64,000 bases of DNA from Vibrio sp. LaRot3 (lineage in GTDB: Bacteria; Pseudomonadota; Gammaproteobacteria; Enterobacterales; Vibrionaceae), in the NCBI RefSeq assembly GCF_027587025.1, contig NZ_JAPPTI010000002.1, positions 62,001 through 126,000 on the forward strand. The letters run 5' to 3'. A program made the translations under genes and the position numbers. The notes beneath the pieces are model-generated. The model had not been told where the DNA came from and did no database searches. It worked only from the letters and a program-made list of their open reading frames with translations. This document shows, piece by piece, positions 8,645 through 17,396 of this stretch (the first letter of the stretch is position 1; every line of letters starts with the position of its first letter).

Positions 8645-9448
8645 ATGAGTGAACTCGTATTATTGATAATATGCTGTGCGTTATTGGGCAGCGTGGTTGG
8701 TTTCTTAGCTGGATTGCTAGGCATTGGTGGTGGGTTAGTGATCGTTCCTATACTCAGTCTCATTTTGCTTCATTTTGATGTACTTCCTCCGCAGCAGATC
8801 GTCGTGGCAGCCATTGCAACTTCTTTGGCTTCGATATTGTTTACGTCGACTTCTTCCGCTATTGCCCATCACAAGAATGGCAATGTCCCTTGGGGGCTTG
8901 CACCTTGGATCATGACAGGTGTAGCGCTAGGTGCTTTGGTCAGTGGGTTTATGGCCGCCTTGTTGCCCGAAAATGTCGTTCGTTTGGTCTTTGCTGTGAG
9001 CGTTGCACTCATCTCGTTGAAAATGTTCTTCAGTGGGGGAGAGTCAACAACACGTAGTATGCCAAATAAAGGAGTGTTAACCGTTTTAACCACCATCACA
9101 GGTGGTCTGTCGGCCATGATTGGTATCGGTGGGGGGGCGCTGCTGGTGCCGCTATTAACCTTTTTCTCTGTTGATATTAAAAAAGCGATTGGCTGTGCAT
9201 CGGCATGTGGCATTGTGATTGCGCTGTTTGGTTCTATTGGCTACATCAGCTCGGGTAGTGCTCATTTTGCACTACAAGATGGCTTTGCTGGTTTTGTCTA
9301 TTTACCAGCGCTATTAGGTATTGTTTGTACTTCTTGGTTTACTGCCCCATTGGGTGCAAAGGCAACTCATCACCTGCCTGTCGCCACCATCAAGAAGATT
9401 TTTGCTGGTCTACTCTTAGTCATGGCGGCGAATATGGCAATGAGCTAG
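8645..9448 (+). CDS. Sulfite exporter TauE/SafE family permease
   Basis: 267 aa, highly hydrophobic, with about eight membrane segments. The duplicated family motif GxxxGxxGGGLVIVPIL (residues about 20-38) is repeated as IGIGGGALLVPLL (about 160-172). The family exports or imports sulfur-containing or organic anions. Divergence from mesDX across a MetR-type site suggests a role linked to sulfur or methionine metabolism, which is inference. The ribosome-binding site (AAAGGA) is unusually close to the ATG. Confidence 0.85.
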   Translation: MSELVLLIICCALLGSVVGFLAGLLGIGGGLVIVPILSLILLHFDVLPPQQIVVAAIATSLASILFTSTSSAIAHHKNGNVPWGLAPWIMTGVALGALVSGFMAALLPENVVRLVFAVSVALISLKMFFSGGESTTRSMPNKGVLTVLTTITGGLSAMIGIGGGALLVPLLTFFSVDIKKAIGCASACGIVIALFGSIGYISSGSAHFALQDGFAGFVYLPALLGIVCTSWFTAPLGAKATHHLPVATIKKIFAGLLLVMAANMAMS

Positions 9449-9554
9449 CAAAATAATAAGTGCTGCCAAAACAAACTGTTACCTGAGCCGATAAATAACA
9501 CAGACATTATGTTCATTGATGTTTAGAGGCGCTAACCTGCCGGTCGATCCTGAC

Positions 9555-9580
9555 GTAAAGCTCGCTTGTGAGCTTTATAC
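9555..9580 (+). other. Hairpin in leader of phosphotransferase gene
   Basis: GTAAAGCTC pairs with GAGCTTTATAC (one bulged T) about 30 bases upstream of the phosphotransferase start. There is no T run. It may be a leader structure or the tail of the upstream unit. Confidence 0.35.
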
Positions 9581-9608
9581 GTTGAGTTAACACAAGGGGA
9601 GGTAGGCA

Positions 9609-10385
9609 ATGGAAGCTCTTCAAGGTGGGCGTGAAAACGCCATCTATCGTTCTAATGAAAAAGTATACAGGCCAAAGGGGGCGTGGTCTGAGACGGTACA
9701 GGGATTGTTGGCGCATATTGCTCAACTAGGTTTTGTTGGTGCGCCTCATCCATTTGGTTTTGACGCTGATGGCAATGAAGTTCTTTCTTATGTCGAAGGC
9801 GACGTTGCCAATTATCCTCTGCAAGGAAATATTGCCTCGAAGACTGCGTTGGTTTCGGCAGCAAGACTGTTGCGCCAGTATCATGACGCTTCGCAGTCAT
9901 TCATCACATCAAACACAGACCCAGTTTGGATGCTGCCTACGCGAGAACCTGCGGAGGTAGTTTGTCATGGTGACTATGCGCCATACAACGTTGTGCTAAA
10001 TGGCGAGCAAACGGTCGGAATCATCGACTTTGATACCGCTCACCCAGCGCCAAGATCATGGGATTTAGCTTATTCCCTCTATTGCTGGGCACCCTTTAAA
10101 ACGAATGAGTTTGACGCAATGGGCGATATCGTCTCTCAATCATTACGAGCAAAGCAGTTTTGTGATGCTTATGGTTTTGCGATCTCAGAACGAAGTGGTT
10201 TGGTAGAGCTAATGATAGAGAGGTTACAAGCCTTAGTTGATTTTATGCGTGACCAAGCAGCGCAAGGCCATGCAGGGTTTATTGAAAATATCAACGACGG
10301 CCATCATCTTGCTTACCTCGCTGATATTGATTATCTCCGCACTCACGAATCGTACATTACTGCTCGCTTGGTCGGAGACGAATAA
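9609..10385 (+). CDS. Aminoglycoside phosphotransferase-family (APH-like) kinase
   Basis: 258 aa with the APH/choline-kinase fold signature: catalytic loop VCHGDYAPYNVVL (about residues 116-130) and metal-binding IIDFDTAHPAPRSWDLAY (about 138-155). The N-terminal glycine-rich nucleotide loop is GGRENAIYRS. The substrate cannot be told from sequence. Such chromosomal copies are often small-molecule kinases rather than drug-resistance enzymes. An AGGGGAGG site precedes the ATG by several bases. It stands alone. Confidence 0.8.
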   Translation: MEALQGGRENAIYRSNEKVYRPKGAWSETVQGLLAHIAQLGFVGAPHPFGFDADGNEVLSYVEGDVANYPLQGNIASKTALVSAARLLRQYHDASQSFITSNTDPVWMLPTREPAEVVCHGDYAPYNVVLNGEQTVGIIDFDTAHPAPRSWDLAYSLYCWAPFKTNEFDAMGDIVSQSLRAKQFCDAYGFAISERSGLVELMIERLQALVDFMRDQAAQGHAGFIENINDGHHLAYLADIDYLRTHESYITARLVGDE

Positions 10386-10532
10386 TCGAGTTAAAAACCT
10401 TGTAGAGGTAAGATTAGTGTAATAACAAAATATTATTACAGTTATAATTATTGATAATTTTCTGAAATCAAAATATCTCCATATACTGCATCCATCGAAA
10501 CAAAAGACATCATTGAGAGTTTGGAGCAGATT

Positions 10533-11018
10533 ATGAAAATGAATCACGTAGGTATCATGGTTGGCGATATGGATAAAGCGGTTGAGTTTTATACTAAAGC
10601 GCTTGGACTTCGTATCGTTATGAACAATACAAAAGTTATCGAAGAGCGTGAAACCGCTATCGGCCGTATGTGTATTGCTGTGTTCGGTGAAGGTTTCAAA
10701 GGCTTTAACATTGCCCACCTTGTGACAACGGATGGTATCGGTGTTGAGCTGTTTGAGATGAAAGAACGTCAAGAGCGTCACGAAGTTGATTTCTCTCGTC
10801 TTGGTATCTTCCACTTCTGTCTTCAAACCGATGACTTTGATGGTGTGATTAAACGTGTTGAAGAATTTGGCGGCAAAGCGCGTATGGATATCATGCGTTA
10901 CCACCCAGAAGACGATAGCAAACCAGCGCAGATGATCTACATGGAAGACCCGTTTGGTAATCTGTTTGAGCTGTATTCTCACACTTATGAAGAAACTTAC
11001 GCGTCAGACTACGAGTAA
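10533..11018 (+). CDS. VOC (glyoxalase/bleomycin-resistance) family protein
   Basis: 161 aa, one vicinal-oxygen-chelate module: MNHVGIMVGDMDKAVEFYTKALGL at the start, then GVELFEM and a C-terminal MIYMEDPFGNLFELYSH that carries the usual metal-ligand glutamate. The pattern suggests a glyoxalase- or dioxygenase-like metalloenzyme of unknown substrate. I prefer the ATG at 10533, with GGAG 6 bases upstream, over TTG at 10521. It is followed by its own terminator. Confidence 0.82.
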   Translation: MKMNHVGIMVGDMDKAVEFYTKALGLRIVMNNTKVIEERETAIGRMCIAVFGEGFKGFNIAHLVTTDGIGVELFEMKERQERHEVDFSRLGIFHFCLQTDDFDGVIKRVEEFGGKARMDIMRYHPEDDSKPAQMIYMEDPFGNLFELYSHTYEETYASDYE

Positions 11019-11037
11019 TGACTTGCTAAGATAATAT

Positions 11038-11072
11038 CAAGGGCTGCCAAATGGGCAGCCCTTGTCGTTTTT
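11038..11072 (+). terminator. Terminator after VOC gene
   Basis: Stem CAAGGGCTGCC / GGGCAGCCCTTG with AAAT loop, followed by TCGTTTTTT. Confidence 0.88.
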
Positions 11073-11098
11073 ATCTGTTTCAGATTCTAATATGCAGA

Positions 11099-11410
11099 CT
11101 ATTTCTGCTCAGCGTAGAAAGCGGCAATATCTTTTAAGTCTTGCTCATTGAGTTGCTTCAATTGAGCTTTCATCATTTGCCCCATTGCGCTGGTACGTTT
11201 ACCGTTTTTGTAGTCCAACATCGATTGATAGAGGTACTGTGCATTTTGGCCATTTAAGTTCGGGTAGCTAGGGTTTAGCGCCTCGCCAGTTTGACCATGA
11301 CAAAATACGCAACTTGGCGATTTTACTTTTCCAAGCGCTGCATCACCGAATGGTTCGGCTTGCACAGTACTTGCGAGAAGTGCGAATGAAAAGAGTATGA
11401 ATGTACGCAT
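11099..11410 (-). CDS. Periplasmic class I cytochrome c
   Basis: 103 aa with a clear Sec signal peptide (MRTFILFSFALLASTVQA) and one haem-attachment motif CVFCH near residue 34. The likely distal methionine lies in SAMGQMMK. It resembles short cytochrome c-553/c4-half proteins used as periplasmic electron carriers. The partner oxidase or reductase is not in the window. It has a separate unit downstream of ltaE, with a terminator hairpin between them. Confidence 0.85.
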   Translation of the reverse strand: MRTFILFSFALLASTVQAEPFGDAALGKVKSPSCVFCHGQTGEALNPSYPNLNGQNAQYLYQSMLDYKNGKRTSAMGQMMKAQLKQLNEQDLKDIAAFYAEQK

Positions 11411-11447
11411 TGCTTAAGTGCTTTTATATTGGATTTTTTGTTATTTT

Positions 11448-11472
11448 AAAGCTTCCCCTTAGGGGAAGCTCA
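11448..11472 (-). terminator. Terminator after ltaE (minus strand)
   Basis: Perfect palindromic hairpin AGCTTCCCC-TTA-GGGGAAGCT at 11450-11470, between ltaE and the cytochrome gene. The minus-strand reading continues into a T-rich stretch. Confidence 0.75.
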
Positions 11473-11489
11473 ATATTATAAGGAATGAT

Positions 11490-12494
11490 TTATCGGTATT
11501 GCGCCAGTACGGTGAGGACGGTTTCAATATCTTGCGCGGAAATATCTTTGTGGGTAACAAATCGCATCGGATTTCCAGCGGAAGCGGTAATACCGTTATC
11601 GGCTAAATAGCTCACCAAGGCTTTGCCATCAATCTCTTTATCTAATTTGGCAAACACGATATTGGTTTGAACAAAATCAGGATTAACGTGAAAACCTTTG
11701 ATACCAGCAAGGCCTTCCGCTAAGCGTTTGGCATTGAGGTGGTCTTGGTTTAACTGGGCAACTTGCTCTGTAAGAGCGAGTTTGCCCGCCGCCGCAAGAA
11801 TGCCTGCCTGACGCATGCCACCACCCACCATTTTACGTAGGCGACGTGCTTTAGCGATAAACGCTTTATTGCCGAGTAGCAGAGAGCCGACTGGAGCCGC
11901 AAGCCCTTTTGAAAGACAGATGGTCATTGAATCGAAATATTGAGCGATTTCTTTGACATCAATATCGAGCGCCACCGCAGCGTTGTAGACCCGAGCGCCA
12001 TCAAGGTGAAGGGATAGCTTATGCGTATCGACGAATTGACGCGCTTGAGCCAAATAGTTCATAGGTAACACTTTACCATTGATGGTGTTTTCAAGGCTTA
12101 GTAGTTTGGTTCTCGCAAAGTGGCAATCATCTGGTTTAATCGCTGCTGCGAGTTTATCTAAATCTATCGTACCATCTGGGTTGTTCTCAATGGGTTGAGG
12201 TTGAATTGACCCCAATACTGCCGCGCCGCCCGCTTCAAACTTGTAGTTATGAGCTTGCTGACCACACAAATATTCATCGCCACGTTCGCAGTGTGCCATC
12301 AAACCGAGTAAGTTCGCTTGAGTGCCAGATGTCGTAAATAACGCCGCTTCAAAGCCGTGACGCTCTGCTGCCCATTGCTCCAAAGCATTTACTGTTGGGT
12401 CGTCGCCATAAACATCATCACCCACTGGGGCTTCAGCCATGGCTTGGCGCATTTGTGGGGTAGGTTGAGTTACGGTATCAGAACGAAAATCCAT
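11490..12494 (-). CDS. ltaE: Low-specificity L-threonine aldolase
   Basis: 334 aa PLP enzyme that cleaves L-threonine and L-allo-threonine to glycine and acetaldehyde. The N-terminus MDFRSDTVTQPT and the glycine-rich PLP loop FTTSGTQAN (about residues 53-61) are typical. The Schiff-base lysine is in ICLSKGLAAPVGS (Lys196). The length equals that of E. coli LtaE. A NUDIX gene lies 9 bp upstream on the same strand, so they are probably co-transcribed. No odd residues seen. Confidence 0.93.
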   Translation of the reverse strand: MDFRSDTVTQPTPQMRQAMAEAPVGDDVYGDDPTVNALEQWAAERHGFEAALFTTSGTQANLLGLMAHCERGDEYLCGQQAHNYKFEAGGAAVLGSIQPQPIENNPDGTIDLDKLAAAIKPDDCHFARTKLLSLENTINGKVLPMNYLAQARQFVDTHKLSLHLDGARVYNAAVALDIDVKEIAQYFDSMTICLSKGLAAPVGSLLLGNKAFIAKARRLRKMVGGGMRQAGILAAAGKLALTEQVAQLNQDHLNAKRLAEGLAGIKGFHVNPDFVQTNIVFAKLDKEIDGKALVSYLADNGITASAGNPMRFVTHKDISAQDIETVLTVLAQYR

Positions 12495-12503
12495 CTAAAA
12501 TTC

Positions 12504-13034
12504 CTATATGTAGCCACACAACTTGGCTTTGCTAAGACAGGCGATACTCTTTGCATCGCTAATCTCTCCATTAATGATCATTTGTTCTAGTTCATCAACT
12601 GATAAATGTATCACTTCGATGATTTCGTCGTCATCACATTGGTAACGAGCAGTCTTCTGCAGCCCTTTCGCCACGAAAAGGTATTGAATTTCATCACAGA
12701 ATCCGGCGAGTGGTGTCACTTGCCCCATAGGAATGATCTGTTGAGCGCTGTATCCGGTTTCTTCTTCGAGTTCTCGCGCAGCGCACTCTGCAATGGGTTC
12801 GTTGCTTTCAAGCGTGCCGGCTGGTAGCTCAATAAGCCATTTTTTAAGAGAAGGTCGGAACTGATTGATCAAAACGATTCTGCCTTGGTCGTCAATCGGC
12901 AAAATCACCGCAGCCCCTGGGTGCGCGATGGTGGTGTGAACGATTTGAGCGCCGTTTGGTAATTCAACTGTTTCTTCGACTAAGGCAATTCGCTTCCATT
13001 GATGAAGCACGGTTTTCTGGTTCGATGGTGTCAT
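12504..13034 (-). CDS. NUDIX hydrolase, ADP-ribose pyrophosphatase-like
   Basis: 176 aa with a complete Nudix box: G at the start of GTLESNE, then seven residues, then RELEEETGY (about residues 78-100). The flanking sequence (VILPIDDQGRIVLINQFRPSLKKWLIELPAG before the box, VTPLAGFCDEIQYLFVAKGL after) is like ADP-ribose or nucleotide-sugar pyrophosphatases. The exact substrate is not predictable. It overlaps no gene and directly precedes ltaE. Confidence 0.83.
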   Translation of the reverse strand: MTPSNQKTVLHQWKRIALVEETVELPNGAQIVHTTIAHPGAAVILPIDDQGRIVLINQFRPSLKKWLIELPAGTLESNEPIAECAARELEEETGYSAQQIIPMGQVTPLAGFCDEIQYLFVAKGLQKTARYQCDDDEIIEVIHLSVDELEQMIINGEISDAKSIACLSKAKLCGYI

Positions 13035-13098
13035 TTATTGTAATTCTTTGTTTTATAGCGCAGAGGTTACATTAGCGATTATTCGGAGCGAATAAAAG

Positions 13099-13266
13099 GT
13101 GAATAATATCGGCTGTTACTTTATGTGGCATCACACCTGTGAAGTGCATCCCAATAATGCAAACATTGATTGCAGCGACTTTCAGTTAAAAACCATCTGC
13201 TATAAAGGTTGGTCCGATTCTCGATTTGTCGCTTGGTTTTCATGGCAACTGCCATTGATTAGCTAA
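13099..13266 (+). CDS. Possible small ORF upstream of ravA
   Basis: A 55-codon frame from GTG 13099 (or ATG 13123) to TAA 13266, ending 28 bp before the ravA start. The product would be rich in Cys, Trp and His (WHHTCEVHPNNANIDC, VAWFSWQLPLIS). A poor GGAGCG site lies before the GTG. I recognise no family. It may be chance in the ravA leader. Confidence 0.25.
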   Translation: MNNIGCYFMWHHTCEVHPNNANIDCSDFQLKTICYKGWSDSRFVAWFSWQLPLIS

Positions 13267-13294
13267 AGATGACAAGCTGCTTAGGAGCTCTACA

Positions 13295-14956
13295 TTGAAC
13301 AACACATCTAGATTGAGTCACTCAAATAAAGCTTTGCTGTCTGAGCGTATTAATAAGTTAGCCAAAGCCTTGTCTGACGGGGTGTACGAACGTGAAGACA
13401 CGATCAAAATGTGTTTGCTGGCAGCGCTAGCAGGTGAAAGTGTGTTTCTACTTGGCCCTCCGGGAATCGCAAAAAGTCTGATTGCCAAGCGCTTAATCCA
13501 AGCGTTTGACCACTCTTCTTATTTTGAATATTTGATGACGCGTTTTTCCACTCCGGAAGAAGTCTTTGGCCCTTTGAGCATTCAAGAGCTCAAAGATAAT
13601 GGTCGTTATCTACGTCTTACAGAAGGTTACTTACCCACCGCGCAGGTCGTGTTTCTCGATGAGATCTGGAAAGCAGGCCCAGCCATACTTAATACCTTGC
13701 TGACAGTAGTCAACGAAAAGACCTTTAAAAATGGCAGCGATATTGAGCGCGTTCCTATGCGTTTGTTGGTGTCTGCATCCAATGAATTACCAGATGAAGA
13801 CAGCGGTTTAGAAGCGTTATATGACCGAATGCTAGTGCGTATTTTCGTTAACCGAATTCAGAATAAGCAGAACTTCAAGTCGATGCTGACGGTAGGCACA
13901 GTACAAGAGGCCGAAGTGCCAAAAGAACTAGTGATCACCGATCAAGAGTATCATCAATGGCAACAAGAGCTAGAACGCTTAACATTGAGCAACGAGGTGT
14001 TTGAAAAGCTTTACCAACTGAAAACCATGTTGGAAGAGAAAGCGCAACAAGCCGGTGTAGAGTTTGCTCAGTCGGATATGTATGTCTCTGACCGCCGTTG
14101 GAAAAAAGCAGTTAAGTTACTTAAAGCGAGTGCCTACTTTAATGGTCGAGATGAAATTAACCCGCTCGATTTACTATTACTGCAAGATTGTTTGTGGAAT
14201 AGCCCAGAATCATTAGACATCGTACAAAGTGTGATTAAAGAGTTTGCTTTAAAACACGCGTTCGATCAGCAGGAAGTGAATCATCAAATCAGTGTTTGTC
14301 GTGAAGAGTTGGCTGAGATTCAAGAAGAGCTAGAAGCAGAATTTGCCATGACGTTGTCAATGGAATCGACAACAGGGCTAATCAAAAAGCAGATCCATCA
14401 TTTCGATACGTCGAAAGCGAAGCAATATCGAGTCGGCAATGCGTCAGACTTGGTTAAGCTCGTTTTGCTGCAAAGCAACATGTCGGTGTCTGAGTCAGAG
14501 AAAGGTGACAGCCGCTGGGTTTACGTGCCTAAGAATGAACTTGAGCGCGTCATTAAAGATGGTCAAGGTGATGTTTATGGTTACGTTAACCAAAATACCA
14601 ACTTGTGCCGCATTCGTTTTGAGATGGACGCAGCCAATAATCTGGTGATTAAAGACATAGCCAATCGAGCTGTACTAGTGACTTTGGTCACCAATAAAGG
14701 TCTCGATGCTTCTTTGTACCAAGAGTGGCAAAGCAAATCTGAACAGGCGTTAGCCCAGTTAACCCATGCTGAACATCACTTGCGTAAGGTGAAATCAAAT
14801 TTCCACGGTGCGCTGCCTCACGGTTTTGTAAACCCAGAGATTCCGCGACTAATGGAAGCGAGTTTACAGCAACTGACTCAACAGCTAGAGACGACAAAAG
14901 CCGAGTGCGAACGCACCGTGTTTAGATTCAATAATCTTGAACAGTTTTTCGCTTAA
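13295..14956 (+). CDS. ravA: MoxR-type AAA+ ATPase RavA
   Basis: 553 aa MoxR-family AAA+ protein that works with ViaA. The Walker A motif is GPPGIAKS (residues 54-61), Walker B is VVFLDEIWKAGPA (about 110-122) and sensor 1 is VSASNELP (about 165). The C-terminal 250 residues are helical, with coiled-coil-like stretches that match the LARA/triple-helical parts of RavA. The start is TTG 13295, with AGGAG 7 bases upstream. viaA follows 9 bp after the stop, giving the classic ravA-viaA operon linked to stress, respiratory complexes and aminoglycoside sensitivity in E. coli. Confidence 0.92.
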   Translation: MNNTSRLSHSNKALLSERINKLAKALSDGVYEREDTIKMCLLAALAGESVFLLGPPGIAKSLIAKRLIQAFDHSSYFEYLMTRFSTPEEVFGPLSIQELKDNGRYLRLTEGYLPTAQVVFLDEIWKAGPAILNTLLTVVNEKTFKNGSDIERVPMRLLVSASNELPDEDSGLEALYDRMLVRIFVNRIQNKQNFKSMLTVGTVQEAEVPKELVITDQEYHQWQQELERLTLSNEVFEKLYQLKTMLEEKAQQAGVEFAQSDMYVSDRRWKKAVKLLKASAYFNGRDEINPLDLLLLQDCLWNSPESLDIVQSVIKEFALKHAFDQQEVNHQISVCREELAEIQEELEAEFAMTLSMESTTGLIKKQIHHFDTSKAKQYRVGNASDLVKLVLLQSNMSVSESEKGDSRWVYVPKNELERVIKDGQGDVYGYVNQNTNLCRIRFEMDAANNLVIKDIANRAVLVTLVTNKGLDASLYQEWQSKSEQALAQLTHAEHHLRKVKSNFHGALPHGFVNPEIPRLMEASLQQLTQQLETTKAECERTVFRFNNLEQFFA

Positions 14957-14965
14957 GGGTTAGTG

Positions 14966-16411
14966 ATGTTAGGTGTTGATGGGTTAAACCTGGCGTTAAT
15001 GGTCGCCGATTCCGGCATCATTGATACTGCGGTAAATGAGGTGATGGTCCGTTCGCAAGTGATTGCGATGGCCGAAAATAATGGCGTGAAAGCGTCCGTA
15101 AAGAATCACCTTGCGAAATGGAGCAGTAGCGTAAAACAACGGATCACCAAAGTGTGTGATACCGAGTATTTTCAGCAAGAGATTGGCTTGTATCAACAAG
15201 TCATACATTGGAGTGAAACGGAGTTCTTCGAGCGCATTCCCGACGTCATTAAACAGCTCGAATGGCATAGTACCTTTTACTTGCAAGCTCGCCAGCTTAT
15301 GGAAGATAACAAAGGGGTACACAACCCGATGTTCCCCCATTACTTTTGTGACGAATGGTATAAATGCTTGTCGGAAGCGGTTCGCCAAGCTCAATTGAAT
15401 GAGCTGGAAGTGAACAAAGAGAAAGTGCTTAAAGACCTATACCAGCGTATGGAAACCATGAAAAACATGGATAAAGTGACGCAAGAAGGGGATGCAAGTA
15501 GTGTTGGACGGCTATGGGATATGGCGTCAGCCAAGCTGAGTAAATCCGATCTAAGCGTGATGAAGCGCCATGCTGACTTTTTAAAAAAACATAAAACACT
15601 TCAAGAGATAGCTGAAAAGCTAGGCCGCATGGCGAGCGATGTCAGTGACCCTAGTTTATTCAAAACACCTGCCGATGATTTGCAGATGGTGGAAGAGAAG
15701 TCCGATGAAGCGACCGATGATATTGTTGGCATTCATGAAAGCGATGATCTGAATAAGCTGCTACCCAATGAGACCATGTTTCTGGCTTATCCTGAACTAG
15801 AGGTTGTGTTTTACAAGCACCTCGTCGATAAGCGCCTAATGAACTACCGTATGCAGGGTAAATCTCGTACGTTACGTAAGGTAAGAGCGCATAAGCCAGA
15901 CAATAAAACCGCCGATATTGATAAAGGTCCGTTCATTGTATGTATTGATTCATCCGGTTCGATGAGTGGCTTTCCTGAGCAGTGTGCCAAAGCGATGGCG
16001 TATGCCTTAATGCAAATCGCACTCGCCGAAGATAGAGATTGCTACGTTATTCTATTTTCGACTCAGCTGATTACATATCAACTAACCAAGCAAGATGGCT
16101 TGCGCGAAGCGAGTGATTTTCTTAGTTACAGCTTCCATGGCGGTACAGATTTAGAGCCAGTTATTAAGCAGACGGTTGACTTGATGCAAGGTGACCAATA
16201 CCGCAATGCAGATATGGTTGTGATTTCTGATTTTATTGCCCCATGCCCTGTGGAAGAGGCGCAGCAGCAAGTGGCAGCATTGAAGGCATGTTCTAATCGC
16301 TTCCATGCGCTCAGTCTGTCTAAGTATGGTAACCCAGAGCTATTAAGTATGTTTGACCACAGTTGGTCATATCATCCTAACTTGGTTGGTCGTTTGATGA
16401 GAAAGTGGTAA
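14966..16411 (+). CDS. viaA: ViaA, VWA-domain partner of RavA
   Basis: 481 aa. The N-terminal two thirds are helical, and a von Willebrand A domain lies at the C-terminus. The MIDAS motif is FIVCIDSSGSM (about residue 325), with the second metal-ligand region at SFHGGTDLEP and the third at ADMVVISDF. I use the ATG at 14966 rather than GTG 14963, because AAGGG is better spaced. The 3' end overlaps the convergent DMT transporter gene by 35 bp, so the two genes share antisense transcript ends. Confidence 0.92.
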   Translation: MLGVDGLNLALMVADSGIIDTAVNEVMVRSQVIAMAENNGVKASVKNHLAKWSSSVKQRITKVCDTEYFQQEIGLYQQVIHWSETEFFERIPDVIKQLEWHSTFYLQARQLMEDNKGVHNPMFPHYFCDEWYKCLSEAVRQAQLNELEVNKEKVLKDLYQRMETMKNMDKVTQEGDASSVGRLWDMASAKLSKSDLSVMKRHADFLKKHKTLQEIAEKLGRMASDVSDPSLFKTPADDLQMVEEKSDEATDDIVGIHESDDLNKLLPNETMFLAYPELEVVFYKHLVDKRLMNYRMQGKSRTLRKVRAHKPDNKTADIDKGPFIVCIDSSGSMSGFPEQCAKAMAYALMQIALAEDRDCYVILFSTQLITYQLTKQDGLREASDFLSYSFHGGTDLEPVIKQTVDLMQGDQYRNADMVVISDFIAPCPVEEAQQQVAALKACSNRFHALSLSKYGNPELLSMFDHSWSYHPNLVGRLMRKW

Positions 16412-17294
16412 CCGCCACTTTCTTCTCTTTACTTTTTTTAATCCCACTGACGATTTGCGGCATCAGTGACATGACAATCATTCCAAGCATCAATAGGTAT
16501 TGGCTTGGGCTGTAACTGTCTCCAATAAGTACTAACCCGAATACAATCCCCGCAATTGGGTTAGCAATACCTCCGAAGGTAAATTCAACTACCGTCATTC
16601 TTTGTAGTACCCACACATAAAGACCATAGCCAAGCGCAGTGTTGAGTAAAATCACCCAAGCCAATCCGGCTAAGTTTAATGCGTTGAGATTTGAAAGTGC
16701 GCTCACGTAATTCTCAGGATGCAGCACGCCGTCGAACGTAGCGGCAATTGTCAGTACTAGCCCACCCATGATCAGTTGCCATACCAGTACTTGCCACCAA
16801 TGCATCTGTTTGGCGAGTGATTTAGTCACATCACTGCCAATGACGATGCTGACTATCGCGGCAAGCATCGCCAGCAGACCGAGAGGGTTTAAGGTCATTT
16901 GCGTAGGGTTAAATAGAAGCCATGCAAATATGATCAGCAGCGTTCCACTGACGATTTGAACAAGGCTAGGCGTGCGTTTGTGCACCAACCAATGATAGGC
17001 CATGGCAAACACCGGCAGTGACATCATGCCAACGCTCGAGATAGCAGAAGGCAGAGTTAATGCCATGACAAAAATTAAGCAAAAGAATATCGCAATGTTA
17101 ATCGTGCCCAAACAAGCAAGTTGAAGCCATTGTTTACCTTTGGGCCATATTGGTTTAATCGCCAGTAGCAATAAACCTGCTGGGAGTGCGCGCAAAGCAC
17201 CTAACAGAATTGGTGGCCAATCTGGCAGGGCGTATTGAGTAACGGCATAAGTTGAACCCCAGAAAAAAGCCGGGATCATGGCAAGCAAAATCAT
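16377..17294 (-). CDS. DMT superfamily (EamA) transporter
   Basis: 305 aa, ten hydrophobic segments in two repeats of the EamA module, starting MILLAMIPAFFWGSTYAVTQYALP. The repeat-2 signature LAWVILLNTALGYGLYVWVLQ is visible. Such proteins usually export metabolites or drugs. It is divergent from a MarR regulator, with two identical-type operators between, so MarR probably controls it. It overlaps the viaA 3' end by 35 bp on the opposite strand. Confidence 0.85.
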   Translation of the reverse strand: MILLAMIPAFFWGSTYAVTQYALPDWPPILLGALRALPAGLLLLAIKPIWPKGKQWLQLACLGTINIAIFFCLIFVMALTLPSAISSVGMMSLPVFAMAYHWLVHKRTPSLVQIVSGTLLIIFAWLLFNPTQMTLNPLGLLAMLAAIVSIVIGSDVTKSLAKQMHWWQVLVWQLIMGGLVLTIAATFDGVLHPENYVSALSNLNALNLAGLAWVILLNTALGYGLYVWVLQRMTVVEFTFGGIANPIAGIVFGLVLIGDSYSPSQYLLMLGMIVMSLMPQIVSGIKKSKEKKVAVTTFSSNDQPS

Positions 17295-17306
17295 AATTGA
17301 ACCATT

Positions 17307-17324
17307 TATCTTTACGTTAAGATA
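17307..17324. promoter_or_regulatory. MarR-type operator 1
   Basis: TATCTTTACGTTAAGATA, an imperfect 18-bp dyad with 6-bp arms, 13 bp upstream of the transporter start. Same core TATCTT-N6-AAGATA as operator 2. Confidence 0.6.
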
Positions 17325-17357
17325 TTTTGCTAATTTACTGCGCGAGTGGCTTAATGT

Positions 17358-17383
17358 AAAGTATCTTTAAGTGAAGATACTTT
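17358..17383. promoter_or_regulatory. MarR-type operator 2
   Basis: Ten-bp arms AAAGTATCTT and AAGATACTTT around TAAGTG, ending 14 bp before the marR ATG. It shares the core TATCTT-N6-AAGATA with operator 1, so the regulator probably represses both itself and the transporter. Confidence 0.65.
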
Positions 17384-17396
17384 GTTTAGGACAGAT

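Noticed and set aside
10233..10982. 249-codon open frame on the minus strand
   Set aside because: It lies antisense to the VOC gene and the end of the phosphotransferase gene, has Phe/His/Asn-biased composition and no recognisable domain or ribosome-binding site.
14996..15394. 132-codon minus-strand frame
   Set aside because: Antisense shadow of viaA.
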